This document shows positions 8,484-17,642 of a stretch of DNA of 64,000 nt, in pieces. Below the pieces are notes generated by a model that was given only the letters and a program-made list of their open reading frames with translations, was not told the DNA's origin and ran no database searches. The first letter of the stretch is position 1. Each line of letters opens with the position of its first letter. The position numbers and the translations under genes are program-made. The DNA is taken from assembly GCA_964439625.1 (NCBI GenBank), contig CAYTPI010000001.1, positions 310,001-374,000 of the forward strand, read 5' to 3'. This stretch comes from CAYTPI01 sp964439625 (GTDB taxonomy: Bacteria > Chloroflexota > Anaerolineae > Aggregatilineales > UBA3940).

Positions 8484-8987
8484 ATGATGAACCAACCTGA
8501 TATTGCACCGAACCAACCTGATACACCGTTAGGTAGTGGCAGTGGGCCAACCCAACCAGAGCCGATGTTCAACGCGCGGTGGTGGCGCTATGTGATTGCC
8601 TTTGGCTTACTTGTTTTCGGAAGTGCGGCGCTATTTGTTAACTTCGGCTTGATCGGATTTTTTGGTCTTGAGCTTGACCTCAGCCGCCTAATTCCTGAAG
8701 ATTTAACCATTAACTCTGCACGCTTTAATTATTGGGCGCTCTGGTTCCTGATCCCGATCTTTTTCTCGACGATGCGCCTCTTGTCTGCTCTGTTTAACAG
8801 CAACAGGCCGCCGGTTGACGTTGGGCGTCAGGTATCAACGATTTTATTTATGTCGGTGTTGTTTGGTTTTTTCTTCTTCGGGCTGAGCTGGGGTAAGTTC
8901 TGGCCCTTGTTCTTTATCTTCGGCGGTTTCTTGCGCTTCTTTCGCAGTAGTGGGCAGCGCCGTTGGCGTGGTTGGGGCGGGTGGTAA
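8484..8987 (+). CDS. Small integral membrane protein, unknown function
   Basis: 167 aa. The first 28 residues are Pro/Gln/Ser-rich and polar. Then come four hydrophobic segments, at about 35-62, 88-108, 122-138 and 142-155, rich in Phe and Leu. The C-terminus is a short Arg/Trp/Gly tail (RRWRGWGGW). The pattern resembles LiaI/LiaF-type membrane modules, but there is no diagnostic motif. Two ATGs stand side by side at the start (8484 and 8487). The C-terminal end is 3 nt from the end of the convergent large membrane protein. Confidence 0.7.
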   Translation: MMNQPDIAPNQPDTPLGSGSGPTQPEPMFNARWWRYVIAFGLLVFGSAALFVNFGLIGFFGLELDLSRLIPEDLTINSARFNYWALWFLIPIFFSTMRLLSALFNSNRPPVDVGRQVSTILFMSVLFGFFFFGLSWGKFWPLFFIFGGFLRFFRSSGQRRWRGWGGW

Positions 8988-8990
8988 GCT

Positions 8991-11900
8991 CTATTCAAAC
9001 GGCACGGTGACTGTACCATCTGCCGTCTGAGCAGGCAGTGTTGCCCCGGTTGAGGTATCGTACAGCCCAACCCGCAAGCTGACGACGGCCTCTGGATCAA
9101 GGGTTAGTGTGTGAGTATCGAGGATCACCTCACCCTCCGCCCATGTGAACGTCGGACGCATGCCGCGCGAGGGTACGGTGTCGCTCTGTGCGATAATCTG
9201 CCCCTCTGCATCTAACGCGTGAATAAAAACAGTCTTGCTGTCTGGTATGGTTTTCAAGGTAGACCAGATCAGTGAGACTGTTAGTGAGTCGCCGTTCTGC
9301 TCAACATTGAAACCTTCTAATCTGGCAATCGCTTCTGAGCTATCACCCTCAAAGATAGTAGCAAGCGTATAAGATGTTGGCGGAACCTCAAACACCCGTT
9401 GAACGGCCTCAACGGATATCGGACTTAGTTCAACGCCTGAGTTGTTTGCCATCAGCATCAAGGTGACCTCACCTCCCGCCATTATTGCAGGTATCTGTAT
9501 GAAATGCTGTGTCCGCCAACGGGCACCTGCGGGGATTGGCTCAGCGTAGGTTGGCATTATCAGCGGGATTGTTGCCTCGCCCACTGTGAGGCTTGCTTCA
9601 GGGTAGGCATTTTGGGTTGTGGCTGTTTCCCAATAGAGCGTCAGCAGGAGTGTTTCTCCTGGCAGTAAATCTTGACGATCAAGGTTATGTCCCAGCAGCT
9701 TGAGGTTGCTAGGTAGATCGATGCTGGTTGGGTACTGAATCCCTAAGGCATCGATAGTGGGTGGGGTATCGGGCCAGGTTACTGTGACTTGCTTAACCGG
9801 GTAAGCTGATTGCTGTACACCGTTAACCTCAGTGAGGAGTGGGGTAAAACTGCTCTGTTCAAATAACGTTAGGGCCAACGTGTAGCTATCGGCTGGCGTT
9901 CCAGGTATTGTCCGCACAAGTTGGCTGTCACTGGCAAATGAGCCGTCAGGCCAGGCATGGGTAGGGAGAGTTGGGTCGTTGGTGCCGCGGGGAATGCCGC
10001 CGTCACCAGTTGCCCAATTCACACCTTGAGCACCCAGCAAACGCCATGCCACACCCGTATCTATCTCTGGCATAGGGGCAACACGTCGCCAGTAGCTATC
10101 AACGCGCAGCTCATCGTTTGAGGCTGCTGGATCGTCGATACCATCAATACCTATTAATTGAACTTGCCCATTGAACACGACCCCGATTGGCTCTACTGGC
10201 TTTGGTTGCTGCTGAATTTGCCACGGCAGTGTCGTTTGTTCTGGCAGCAGCAACCGTACCGCAAATAGACTGCCACCCAGTATTAATAATGTCAACCATA
10301 TCATATTGTTCTGCGCTGATTTCGCCTTGGTTTGGCCCTTAGCCATTGGCTTGAATTCGAAAGTGGGATAGACGTCTACCAGTAACCCCAATAGACTCAC
10401 AGCAGAAACGGCAATCGTCAGCCAACGGAAAGGGGTTGGCGAAAATCGTACCCGAATACGGCTTTCACCTTCTGGAACGTCAAACGTGAGCAGGCCATTC
10501 ATATCTGGCTGACTGTCAACGAGTTGATCGTTAATATGTGCCTGCCAGCCTGGGAAATCATAGACGAGATAACGTGCAGTGAATGCTTCTGGCGCGTTGA
10601 CACTAATATTTGCGCCGAGTGGACGGTACGTAATCACGACGACGGCTGTGCTCGGAACTTGTGTCGGGTCAAAGCGCTGTGGCTGCTGGTTATTTTGGTA
10701 GTCAGTTAACAGGGGAGAGTCTCGCAGCGGCACCACTCCAATCGGAAAGTAACTGGCCTCATTATCCAACCCGATTAACTGATCTTGCTCAAACGCGTGG
10801 ACATCATTGATGGTCGGGTATGGGTCATTGAAGCAATACTCAGGGTATGTATGGGTCAGGCCTTCACCTAACAACATCAAGCTGGCCCAGCTTATCAGCA
10901 GAACGCCCAGCCAATTTAGGTTGGCGTCCGCCCAACGTTGCTCGAACAACGTCAGTGTGCCAGAGACGGCAACGCCCGCTAAAGGGGCCAACAACAGTGC
11001 TGCTCGACCAACCAGTCGCCAAGGAAACTGGACGAATGGCAACAATGGAACGACATCCCAGATAGGCTGGCTGATCGGAAAGACGAATAATAGATAAATG
11101 GCAGCGGACACACCAAACAGTAGGACAGTTGCTCGCTGTTCCCACGAGCGGTACGCAAACCACCCAACGCACAGACCAATGACGGCCAGTGTCAATAAGA
11201 CCAAGCCCAGCCGAATATCTAGCTGGGGGTTAAGCCATAAAGGGTTATGCGGCGCTGAAGGGCCTAACGCTTCCGTGACTATCAGGAAATTACGATCGTA
11301 GCGGTTGTTTTCTGATGAGATTGCTTGCCCCAGTTGTACAAGTTCCGTCTCGAAGACGGCTGGAAGCCAATAAAAAGCCGATAAGCCCAACCCATCGACG
11401 AAGGCCAACACAGGCCCAGTTCGTAGTGGAGCATCGCCATCTCTTTGAGCCAACCATAATAGAGCAACGTATAAAAATAGAAATGGCGTAAACAACAACA
11501 CAGATATATTGTGTGACAGCAACAATGTTGTCCAAAGTCCGGCGGCAAACAGCATTGTTAGAGCGCGCCGCTGACTGTGGGCCGTCTGCCAGAAGGCCCA
11601 CAGCACCCACGGAATCAGCGCTAGGGCTACGGACTCAGGAAGGTTCCCCCGCTGGTAGATGTCGATTAGCACATAGGGAGCTGTCATTCCCGCGACCCCT
11701 GCGACTAAACCGGCTCGCTCATCATTAAAGACATCGCACGTGAGTTGATAACTGCCCCAGCCGGTCAGAATAATCAACCCACCTGACACGATATTCAGTG
11801 CGTTTGGCACTGGCATACCGAATATCACAGGCACCAGCAGCAGGTAACGCGGTAGTGGTTCGCGGTAGTTAAAAAACGGCAGACCATAACCCAGACCTGC

Positions 11901-12101
11901 ATCCGGCAGCCAGCGGCTGAAGAATAGTCCTTCCCCAATCTGGTAGTGTAAAGTTGCTGTTTGGTAGTAATACAGTTGACCATCGTCTGTGCAGGGGATG
12001 GCAGCGCCGCTTAATGGAAGTAGCAGTACCATACCGAGTACAGTCAGTATGAAATAAGGGCGCAGCAGCGTCACCAAGCGGGGTAGGGTTTGTCTAAACA
12101 C
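8991..12101 (-). CDS. PTPS-related large membrane protein (GT-C-like)
   Basis: 1036 aa. The N-terminal 600 residues hold about a dozen membrane helices of the '6-pyruvoyl-tetrahydropterin synthase-related' membrane family. Its typical segment is visible near the N-terminus: ...FFSRWLPDAGLGYGLPFFNY followed by REPLPRYLL. These proteins look like GT-C polyprenyl-phosphate-dependent glycosyltransferases with an early acidic loop (CTDDGQ). A periplasmic beta-rich region (about 640-1036) ends the protein and may bind carbohydrate. The start is GTG. Such proteins are common in Chloroflexota and lack a proven substrate; a role in cell-surface polysaccharide is an inference. Confidence 0.8.
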   Translation of the reverse strand: MFRQTLPRLVTLLRPYFILTVLGMVLLLPLSGAAIPCTDDGQLYYYQTATLHYQIGEGLFFSRWLPDAGLGYGLPFFNYREPLPRYLLLVPVIFGMPVPNALNIVSGGLIILTGWGSYQLTCDVFNDERAGLVAGVAGMTAPYVLIDIYQRGNLPESVALALIPWVLWAFWQTAHSQRRALTMLFAAGLWTTLLLSHNISVLLFTPFLFLYVALLWLAQRDGDAPLRTGPVLAFVDGLGLSAFYWLPAVFETELVQLGQAISSENNRYDRNFLIVTEALGPSAPHNPLWLNPQLDIRLGLVLLTLAVIGLCVGWFAYRSWEQRATVLLFGVSAAIYLLFVFPISQPIWDVVPLLPFVQFPWRLVGRAALLLAPLAGVAVSGTLTLFEQRWADANLNWLGVLLISWASLMLLGEGLTHTYPEYCFNDPYPTINDVHAFEQDQLIGLDNEASYFPIGVVPLRDSPLLTDYQNNQQPQRFDPTQVPSTAVVVITYRPLGANISVNAPEAFTARYLVYDFPGWQAHINDQLVDSQPDMNGLLTFDVPEGESRIRVRFSPTPFRWLTIAVSAVSLLGLLVDVYPTFEFKPMAKGQTKAKSAQNNMIWLTLLILGGSLFAVRLLLPEQTTLPWQIQQQPKPVEPIGVVFNGQVQLIGIDGIDDPAASNDELRVDSYWRRVAPMPEIDTGVAWRLLGAQGVNWATGDGGIPRGTNDPTLPTHAWPDGSFASDSQLVRTIPGTPADSYTLALTLFEQSSFTPLLTEVNGVQQSAYPVKQVTVTWPDTPPTIDALGIQYPTSIDLPSNLKLLGHNLDRQDLLPGETLLLTLYWETATTQNAYPEASLTVGEATIPLIMPTYAEPIPAGARWRTQHFIQIPAIMAGGEVTLMLMANNSGVELSPISVEAVQRVFEVPPTSYTLATIFEGDSSEAIARLEGFNVEQNGDSLTVSLIWSTLKTIPDSKTVFIHALDAEGQIIAQSDTVPSRGMRPTFTWAEGEVILDTHTLTLDPEAVVSLRVGLYDTSTGATLPAQTADGTVTVPFE

Positions 12102-12182
12102 GAGCGCAAGTATAACGGCTCGCTAGCATATTCTGCATCTGTTAATCAGGTACAATAGACAAAATATGACGAAAGGGACACC

Positions 12183-12812
12183 GTGGCAAACGATACTTTC
12201 TATGTTAAGTTCTTCGCTCCGATCAGTGTTGACTCCGTGTCGGGGTTTATGCAAATCGTTGATCGTAAACTAAAGCAGGGGGCTAAGCGCCTCAAATTGT
12301 TGATCTCGTGCAGCGGCGGTGATGTTGCCCAGGGGTTATCCGTCTACAATTATTTGAGGGGTATTCCGCTCGATATCGAGACACATAACTTTGGTTCGGC
12401 AGATTCGATGGGTGTTGTGCTTTACTGTGCCGGAGATAAACGCTATTCTGTGCCGCATGCCCGTTTTCTGCTGCACGGCCCCACCATCAATTTTCGTAAC
12501 CCCGTGTCAATGGAGGAGCAGCAGTTAGAAGAAAAACTGCGTATGATGCAAATGGATATGAGCAACATCGCACGGATTGTGGCAGATACCATAGCCGCAG
12601 ACCGTGAAACTGTTATGAATGACATGCTCAATCGCATCACGTTGTTTCCAGAAGAAGCTGTTGATTATGGATTAGTGCATGACATCCGCTCAGAATTGAT
12701 ACCAGCTGGGGCTGAATTGTATTCCATCCATATGTCCAGCCAGAAGGGCCCGCAACCTCAGCGCGCCGCTCAGCGCGTCGTTAAGGCAAAGCAAAAGCCG
12801 AAAGCAACTTAG
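12183..12812 (+). CDS. ClpP-like serine protease
   Basis: 209 aa with the ClpP/crotonase fold. The Gly-rich segment ISCSGGDVAQGLSVYNYL corresponds to the N-half oxyanion region. The nucleophile is S75 in SADSMG and the base H98 in LLHG. The region that normally supplies the third catalytic residue (R-D-x-F before EA..YGL) reads NRITLFPEEAVDYGLV, so the usual Asp is missing. The last 30 residues are basic. The start is GTG with GAAAGG upstream. It is 5 nt before a membrane-protein gene, which suggests coupling. It may be a ClpP paralogue with altered activity, or a peptidase that works with the neighbouring membrane protein. Confidence 0.8.
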   Translation: MANDTFYVKFFAPISVDSVSGFMQIVDRKLKQGAKRLKLLISCSGGDVAQGLSVYNYLRGIPLDIETHNFGSADSMGVVLYCAGDKRYSVPHARFLLHGPTINFRNPVSMEEQQLEEKLRMMQMDMSNIARIVADTIAADRETVMNDMLNRITLFPEEAVDYGLVHDIRSELIPAGAELYSIHMSSQKGPQPQRAAQRVVKAKQKPKAT

Positions 12813-12817
12813 GGCTA

Positions 12818-13609
12818 ATGTGGCAGACTGCCCTTAGTGTGCTGAAGCCGCGCGATCCGAAACAGACTGCCTATGTTCAGCGGATGCTGCTTGACCTCAA
12901 GCGGGATGTGCTTTCTTGGTTAACGCTCAGTTGGGCTGTACGTATTGGTGTTCTGCTCTCGTTAATCAACATTCCCTTTTCGGCATACTGGCTGCGCATG
13001 CTAATAAATACGCCTGGGTTGATGACGCAGCTCATGGCATTCATCGGCGCGTTTTACTATCTCATCACGGCCTTTACGCCTATTGCTGCTGGGTGGTCTG
13101 CTGCGTTGGTAGCCTACCGCTTTACACATGCCGATGACTATCAGATGGTTCGACTGACGACGCTGCATCCAGAAGACCGTCTCTGGGCTTTTTATCATGT
13201 CGCGCTGTACCGTATTCGGCTTTTTGTGCTGCTTTTCTTAGCGGCACTCATGCCAGTGATCGTGACGTTGGCTATTGTAGAAATTGCACTCGCGGGTCTT
13301 ATCTCAGGTATACCACCTGTAGCGGGTAGCTATATCAATGATGTAATCAGAGGCATGTGGGATCGACTAATACTGTGGGCAATTGTAGGCCTGTTAAGCG
13401 TGATGATGCTGCCAGCGGGCGTTTTGTTTGGTGTCTCAGCAAAAAGCTTCGGGTTCGCAATCGCAAGTGTTATAACAACTACAGTTGTCGCTTTGGTGAT
13501 AGCTTTTTGGCTGGCACAAGGGACGGCGCCAGCATCATGGTTGCTAGTAATTGCCCTAATATTATTAATCTTTGTCATCCTGTCTATGAGCGCCCTGAAG
13601 CGTGTGTAG
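12818..13609 (+). CDS. Orphan ABC-2-like permease protein
   Basis: 263 aa with about six membrane helices. The cytoplasmic loop near residues 108-130 (YQMVRLTTLHPEDRLWAFYH followed by ..YRIRLF) resembles the gating-loop region of ABC-2 exporters. Similar loops occur in the proteins at 18895 and 40300. No ATPase is encoded nearby. It follows the ClpP-like gene by 5 nt and converges with the kinase gene, 3 nt apart. The function is unknown. Confidence 0.65.
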   Translation: MWQTALSVLKPRDPKQTAYVQRMLLDLKRDVLSWLTLSWAVRIGVLLSLINIPFSAYWLRMLINTPGLMTQLMAFIGAFYYLITAFTPIAAGWSAALVAYRFTHADDYQMVRLTTLHPEDRLWAFYHVALYRIRLFVLLFLAALMPVIVTLAIVEIALAGLISGIPPVAGSYINDVIRGMWDRLILWAIVGLLSVMMLPAGVLFGVSAKSFGFAIASVITTTVVALVIAFWLAQGTAPASWLLVIALILLIFVILSMSALKRV

Positions 13610-13612
13610 TAC

Positions 13613-15733
13613 TTACGGCTTAACCAAAGGCAGCAAAATAGTAAATGTACTGCCTCGGCCCACGGCTGATTCTGCCTCAATGTGACCGTTGTGCGCTTCA
13701 ACAATTGTCTTAGCGACATATAGCCCAACACCTGTCCCGCGTACATCAATCAAATTACCCTGTTCATCAAGTGGTGTGCCGCGATAGAAACGTTCGAAGA
13801 TGTGGGGCAAGTCTGTCTCGGAGATGCCCATGGCTTCATCTCGGACAGTCAAGACAGCCTGAGTATTGCGGGTATCAACCGTAATCGAGACGACGCCATT
13901 TTTTGGTGAGTAATGGATCGCATTCATAATAATGGCTCTCACTGCCCGCAGGATTTGGACCATGTCAACGGACACAATGACAGGGGCTGCTGACAGGTGC
14001 AAGTCAAGCTCGATTTGGGGCGACCGGTTGATCTCTGTCAATACGCTACTGATGATTGAGCGCAGGTCAGTAGGCTGCCTATTGATCGCTTGTAGATCAG
14101 TTTCTAGCCCGGTCACTTCGATTAAATGATTGATAATAGCGCCCAGCGTTTCGCCTTGTTCAAAGATAGTATCAGTTGCTTGTTGACGGATGTCGTCTGG
14201 TAGGCGCTGGCTCTGCGTTCGGAGGATGTCTGCATAGCTCATCAGCGATGTCAGAGGAGTACGTAGTTCGTGGCCTATTTGGTTGAGGAAGTTATTCTTT
14301 GTCTTAGTTGCGAATTCTTCATCGGTAATATCGCGAAGGACAAAAACATTACTGACGCCGTTCGTGTTGATAGTCGTCCGAAAAATACGAACGATGTGCT
14401 CGCCAACGTGCGCCTTAGCTGTCGCTTCGTTTGATTGTGAAACATCAAAGAATATATCATGGCGTTGGCTACCAAGCTGCTTCAACATATGATGAGCAGA
14501 CGGGTTTTCCAGAATAACGTCGCCGTCTGTGTTCAGTACCACAACCCCATCACCAATACTTTCGAGGATGGCCTTACTCTTTGCATTTTCCTCTTCCAAT
14601 GTACTATTGGCTTGTTGCAATTCTTCTACTGTTTTTTGGAATGTTGTGACGAGTGCACGCAGTTCTGACCCTGTTTTTGCCGTCTCTGGTGATACTTCCT
14701 TAGAAATGCTAATCAACTGACCTAGAGGCAGCAGCATACGCTGGCGAACAAACAACCCAGTGACGGCGACCAGCACAGTGATGGCTACAATGGCGGCGGC
14801 TGTGATGTTCGGGTTACCTCGTTCGATTGGAAGCTGAGTCGGCTGAATAGCCCCAATGGAGCCGACGATGTTGCCTTGTAGGCTCAGTTCTTCGAAGGTG
14901 ACGTAATACTGGCGGTTCAGCAGATAAGTTGGGCTGCCGGTATCAAAGATGTTTGCCGTCCCTACATCTTCGTAAATGCCTTGGGCTAGTAAACCAGAAT
15001 TTATCTCTTGCCAATTGTTGGCGGTGCTCGTAATGAGTTGATCTTCCGGTGTGATGAAGACAAGTTCGAGGCCGCTGTCTTCACGCGCTGAGAGCAGCAA
15101 GCGCTCCAATGAGGAACCGATAACGGCGGTACCGCTTACTTGTAGCCGGTTTGTGTCATCTTTTGTGATGATTGGCATGCTGGTCATCAGAGTAGNNNNN
15201 NNNNNAGGGCCACTGGGTGCATCCATAATGGCACTGTAGGTTTGGTCGTTCAACAGCGGATCAGCGGCAAGTGCACTGCGCACAATGCCCCAATCGCTGT
15301 AGTTTTCACCCGACATACTTTGATAGGTTGAGACTGTCACAAGGTCAGGCGTCCGGATGGCGTCTAGGCGCAGCGCAGCATCGCCCTCACCGTTAATGAT
15401 GATGAGGGTATCCGCGTTATTGCTGGCAGCCAGGGCTTCTACTCTAGCAAATGGCACAGGGCTACCACCCACCAATGTGACTCGCTGTATATCTTCTTGT
15501 TCAGTCAACTGTGACAGAATATCGTTGTGTTGACGATCACGCTCAGCGATCAGGGCAGAGGCTGCCACTCGAGCAGCAAATACGTTAGCAACTGCTTGCT
15601 GTTGGATTAGGTTGACGACGACTTGTGCCAGCCCAAACGACAATATCGCACTGACGAGGACAACAGTCACCAGCGTACTAAGCTTGAGCGTCGCTTGTTG
15701 ATGTATAAGTTTTTGTGACTTATCGTCTGACAT
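13613..15733 (-). CDS. Membrane sensor histidine kinase with PAS domain (contains assembly gap)
   Basis: About 706 aa. Order: TM1 at 17-39; an extracytoplasmic Cache-like sensor to about 300; TM2 at 300-322; a HAMP-like linker and coiled coil (ELQQANSTLEEENAKSK); a PAS domain at about 385-465; HisKA with the H box GHELRTPLTS; and HATPase at about 595-706 with VRDEAMGI and RGTGVGLYV. Ten Ns (15196-15205) fall in the sensor, so the true length is unknown, although the frame happens to stay open. It is the second gene of an operon with the response regulator 10 nt upstream, which is its probable partner. Confidence 0.9.
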   Translation of the reverse strand: MSDDKSQKLIHQQATLKLSTLVTVVLVSAILSFGLAQVVVNLIQQQAVANVFAARVAASALIAERDRQHNDILSQLTEQEDIQRVTLVGGSPVPFARVEALAASNNADTLIIINGEGDAALRLDAIRTPDLVTVSTYQSMSGENYSDWGIVRSALAADPLLNDQTYSAIMDAPSGPXXXXTLMTSMPIITKDDTNRLQVSGTAVIGSSLERLLLSAREDSGLELVFITPEDQLITSTANNWQEINSGLLAQGIYEDVGTANIFDTGSPTYLLNRQYYVTFEELSLQGNIVGSIGAIQPTQLPIERGNPNITAAAIVAITVLVAVTGLFVRQRMLLPLGQLISISKEVSPETAKTGSELRALVTTFQKTVEELQQANSTLEEENAKSKAILESIGDGVVVLNTDGDVILENPSAHHMLKQLGSQRHDIFFDVSQSNEATAKAHVGEHIVRIFRTTINTNGVSNVFVLRDITDEEFATKTKNNFLNQIGHELRTPLTSLMSYADILRTQSQRLPDDIRQQATDTIFEQGETLGAIINHLIEVTGLETDLQAINRQPTDLRSIISSVLTEINRSPQIELDLHLSAAPVIVSVDMVQILRAVRAIIMNAIHYSPKNGVVSITVDTRNTQAVLTVRDEAMGISETDLPHIFERFYRGTPLDEQGNLIDVRGTGVGLYVAKTIVEAHNGHIEAESAVGRGSTFTILLPLVKP
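15196..15205. other. Assembly gap (10 N)
   Basis: Ten consecutive Ns inside the kinase sensor domain. The round number suggests a scaffolding placeholder, not a measured gap. Confidence 0.98.
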
Positions 15734-15743
15734 TTTGCTTCAA

Positions 15744-16187
15744 CTATGACACATTGTGGCTTATGCCGTTGCCGCGCTTCGCTAATGCAACCTCAACGAT
15801 GTTCAGCAGATCATCCATAGGTGGCAAAGGCTTAGACAACAACTTGTCTGCCCCGGAAGTCTCTAGGTATGAAGCTTTTTCATCTCCCGGCAATTCGTAA
15901 GCTGTCATGAGGATAACGACAATATCTTTGAGAACTGGATGTTCCCGAATTGCCTTGCCTATCTCATGGCCCCAAGGGCCTGGTAGCCGAATATCTAGCA
16001 AGGCTACCTGTGGGAGCGGGTCAGGAGGTGCCTGTTGTTGCAAATACGCCATTGCTTTGAAACCACTTGAAAATGCAACGTGTTCAAAGCCCCATAGGTC
16101 ACACATCGTTTGTAACACAGTGCGAATGGCTAAGTCATCTTCAACAATTAGCCAAGTCATTCCTTTCGGATTGATGTTTTTTGCCAC
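15744..16187 (-). CDS. Single-domain response regulator (CheY-like)
   Basis: 147 aa receiver domain without an output domain. The acidic pair is in LIVEDD, the phospho-acceptor Asp in LLDIRLPGP, the Thr/Ser switch in LMTAYE and the Lys in LLSKPLPP. The GTG start at 16187 is used here; ATG at 16160 (MTWLIVEDD) is an alternative, but its AAAGGA touches the start codon. It precedes the PAS histidine kinase by 10 nt, so the pair forms a two-component unit. Lacking a DNA-binding domain, it must act by protein contact or in a phosphorelay. Confidence 0.93.
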   Translation of the reverse strand: MAKNINPKGMTWLIVEDDLAIRTVLQTMCDLWGFEHVAFSSGFKAMAYLQQQAPPDPLPQVALLDIRLPGPWGHEIGKAIREHPVLKDIVVILMTAYELPGDEKASYLETSGADKLLSKPLPPMDDLLNIVEVALAKRGNGISHNVS

Positions 16188-16292
16188 AAGCTATATTATG
16201 CCTTTTATAAAAAGTAAATTATTAAAAGCATATACATACTTTGACGGATTACGCAATCGCACACAGGTACTATCACACGTGTTGGCTTGAGG

Positions 16293-16757
16293 CTACAGCG
16301 CCTCGACTGACTGCGAGTGATACACTCGTTCGGAGGTTGCCGCCAGACTCTCTAACGTATTTGTTACTGTTCCGACTAAAATGTTTTGGACAAACTCCTT
16401 AAAGATGAAGGTGCCCACGTCACCACCGGGGACTTCAAAGTCCAACTCTACTGTCACTTCTGTGCCATCGTCTATCTCACAAAAACGCCAGACGTTGGTT
16501 CCCTCTGCGGTGCCTGTAAATTTGAAACCCAGTATTCGGTTGATCTCGTATTCAGCCAGTTCAAGTTTGATCACAATCGGCACCCCCGTGACGCGGTATA
16601 ACAGATCAACTTGGCTACCAACTGCTGGAAAATCTGAAGAGGGTGTGGCAGATACCAGCCCAGGTGTCCATTTTGGCCAGTCCACGACGTCAAGCCCAAT
16701 AGATGAGACAATCTTTACTGGTGCTTCAACTTCAATAGACCCGTTAATCTTTGGCAT
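16293..16757 (-). CDS. SRPBCC / polyketide-cyclase-like protein
   Basis: 154 aa, START-like fold. The N-terminal strand (SIEVEAPVKIVSSIGLDVVDWPKW) is the usual opening of SRPBCC proteins: a beta strand, then helices with WPKW. The rest alternates strands and ends in a long helix (VQNILVGTVTNTLESLA). These proteins hold a hydrophobic ligand in a deep pocket. No catalytic motif is seen and the ligand is unknown. It stands alone, divergent from the nitrilase gene. Confidence 0.8.
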   Translation of the reverse strand: MPKINGSIEVEAPVKIVSSIGLDVVDWPKWTPGLVSATPSSDFPAVGSQVDLLYRVTGVPIVIKLELAEYEINRILGFKFTGTAEGTNVWRFCEIDDGTEVTVELDFEVPGGDVGTFIFKEFVQNILVGTVTNTLESLAATSERVYHSQSVEAL

Positions 16758-16871
16758 GTTTGACCTAGCTAAACTATTCTAAAAGTATTCTGACTGTACT
16801 GTTGAGATAAACCACGTGCAACAACGCTACCGTCTTTTAATCCGAATAAAATATTGATAGAGGCCTTGCTT

Positions 16872-17642
16872 ATGAAGGTAACCGTTACACAACTCCCTGA
16901 TAACCGCGAGGCATTCGCGCTTCAATGGGAAAAGCTCGTTGAGTATACACAGGTGAACCAGCCTGATTTTGTGCTTCTGCCAGAACTCATATTTAGTCGC
17001 TGGCTCTTTGACCAAGTCAATGCTCAACCGGCCTTGTGGGAGGCCGCCGTCACAGAACATGAGGCGTGGCTAACACGTCTTGGTGAACTTGGCGCTGCTT
17101 GCGTGGCAGGTACACTGCCGACCGCCAAGCAGACCAATACTGGCTTCATGTGGAATCGTGAGTCGGAAAAGGTCACCCATGCGCATGATAAAGCCTATTT
17201 ACCCAATGAGAAGACCTGTTGGGAACGGAATTGGTATACGGCTGGTGCCACCACATTTAAGCCTAGCATATGTTCATCCGTTACGGTCGGTTTCTTGATT
17301 TGTACAGAGCTATGGTTTGCAGATGCTGCTCGTGCATATGCCGAAATAGGGGCTCACTTGCTCCTTGCCCCACGGGGCACAGAGCGAGCATCCGTTAATA
17401 AGTGGATCATTGGTGGTCAGGCGGCTGCCATCTCAGGAGGCGCCTATTGCCTGTCTGCAAATCGTTCTGGTAAGAGTGCTGCTGGTACGGATTTTGGCGG
17501 TGCTGGCTGGGTGATTGACCCAGATGGAGACGTGCTTGCCGTTACATCAGACGAAGCTCCATTTGTAACAGTCGAACTTGATCTAAACAGAGCCGAGCAG
17601 GCTAAGTCAACCTATCCGCGGAATGTTTATCTAGCTGGATAA
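16872..17642 (+). CDS. Carbon-nitrogen hydrolase (nitrilase family)
   Basis: 256 aa from the ATG at 16872 (MKVTVTQL); the frame is open upstream from 16854, but MKVxVxQ is the normal family start. The Glu-Lys-Cys triad is complete: E38 in LLPELIF, K107 in HDKAYLP and C144 in FLICTELWF. Enzymes of this family hydrolyse nitriles or amides through a thioester. The TEL after the Cys fits an amidase or omega-amidase-like branch, but the substrate cannot be called. The 3' end overlaps the convergent glycosyltransferase by 12 nt. Confidence 0.9.
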   Translation: MKVTVTQLPDNREAFALQWEKLVEYTQVNQPDFVLLPELIFSRWLFDQVNAQPALWEAAVTEHEAWLTRLGELGAACVAGTLPTAKQTNTGFMWNRESEKVTHAHDKAYLPNEKTCWERNWYTAGATTFKPSICSSVTVGFLICTELWFADAARAYAEIGAHLLLAPRGTERASVNKWIIGGQAAAISGGAYCLSANRSGKSAAGTDFGGAGWVIDPDGDVLAVTSDEAPFVTVELDLNRAEQAKSTYPRNVYLAG

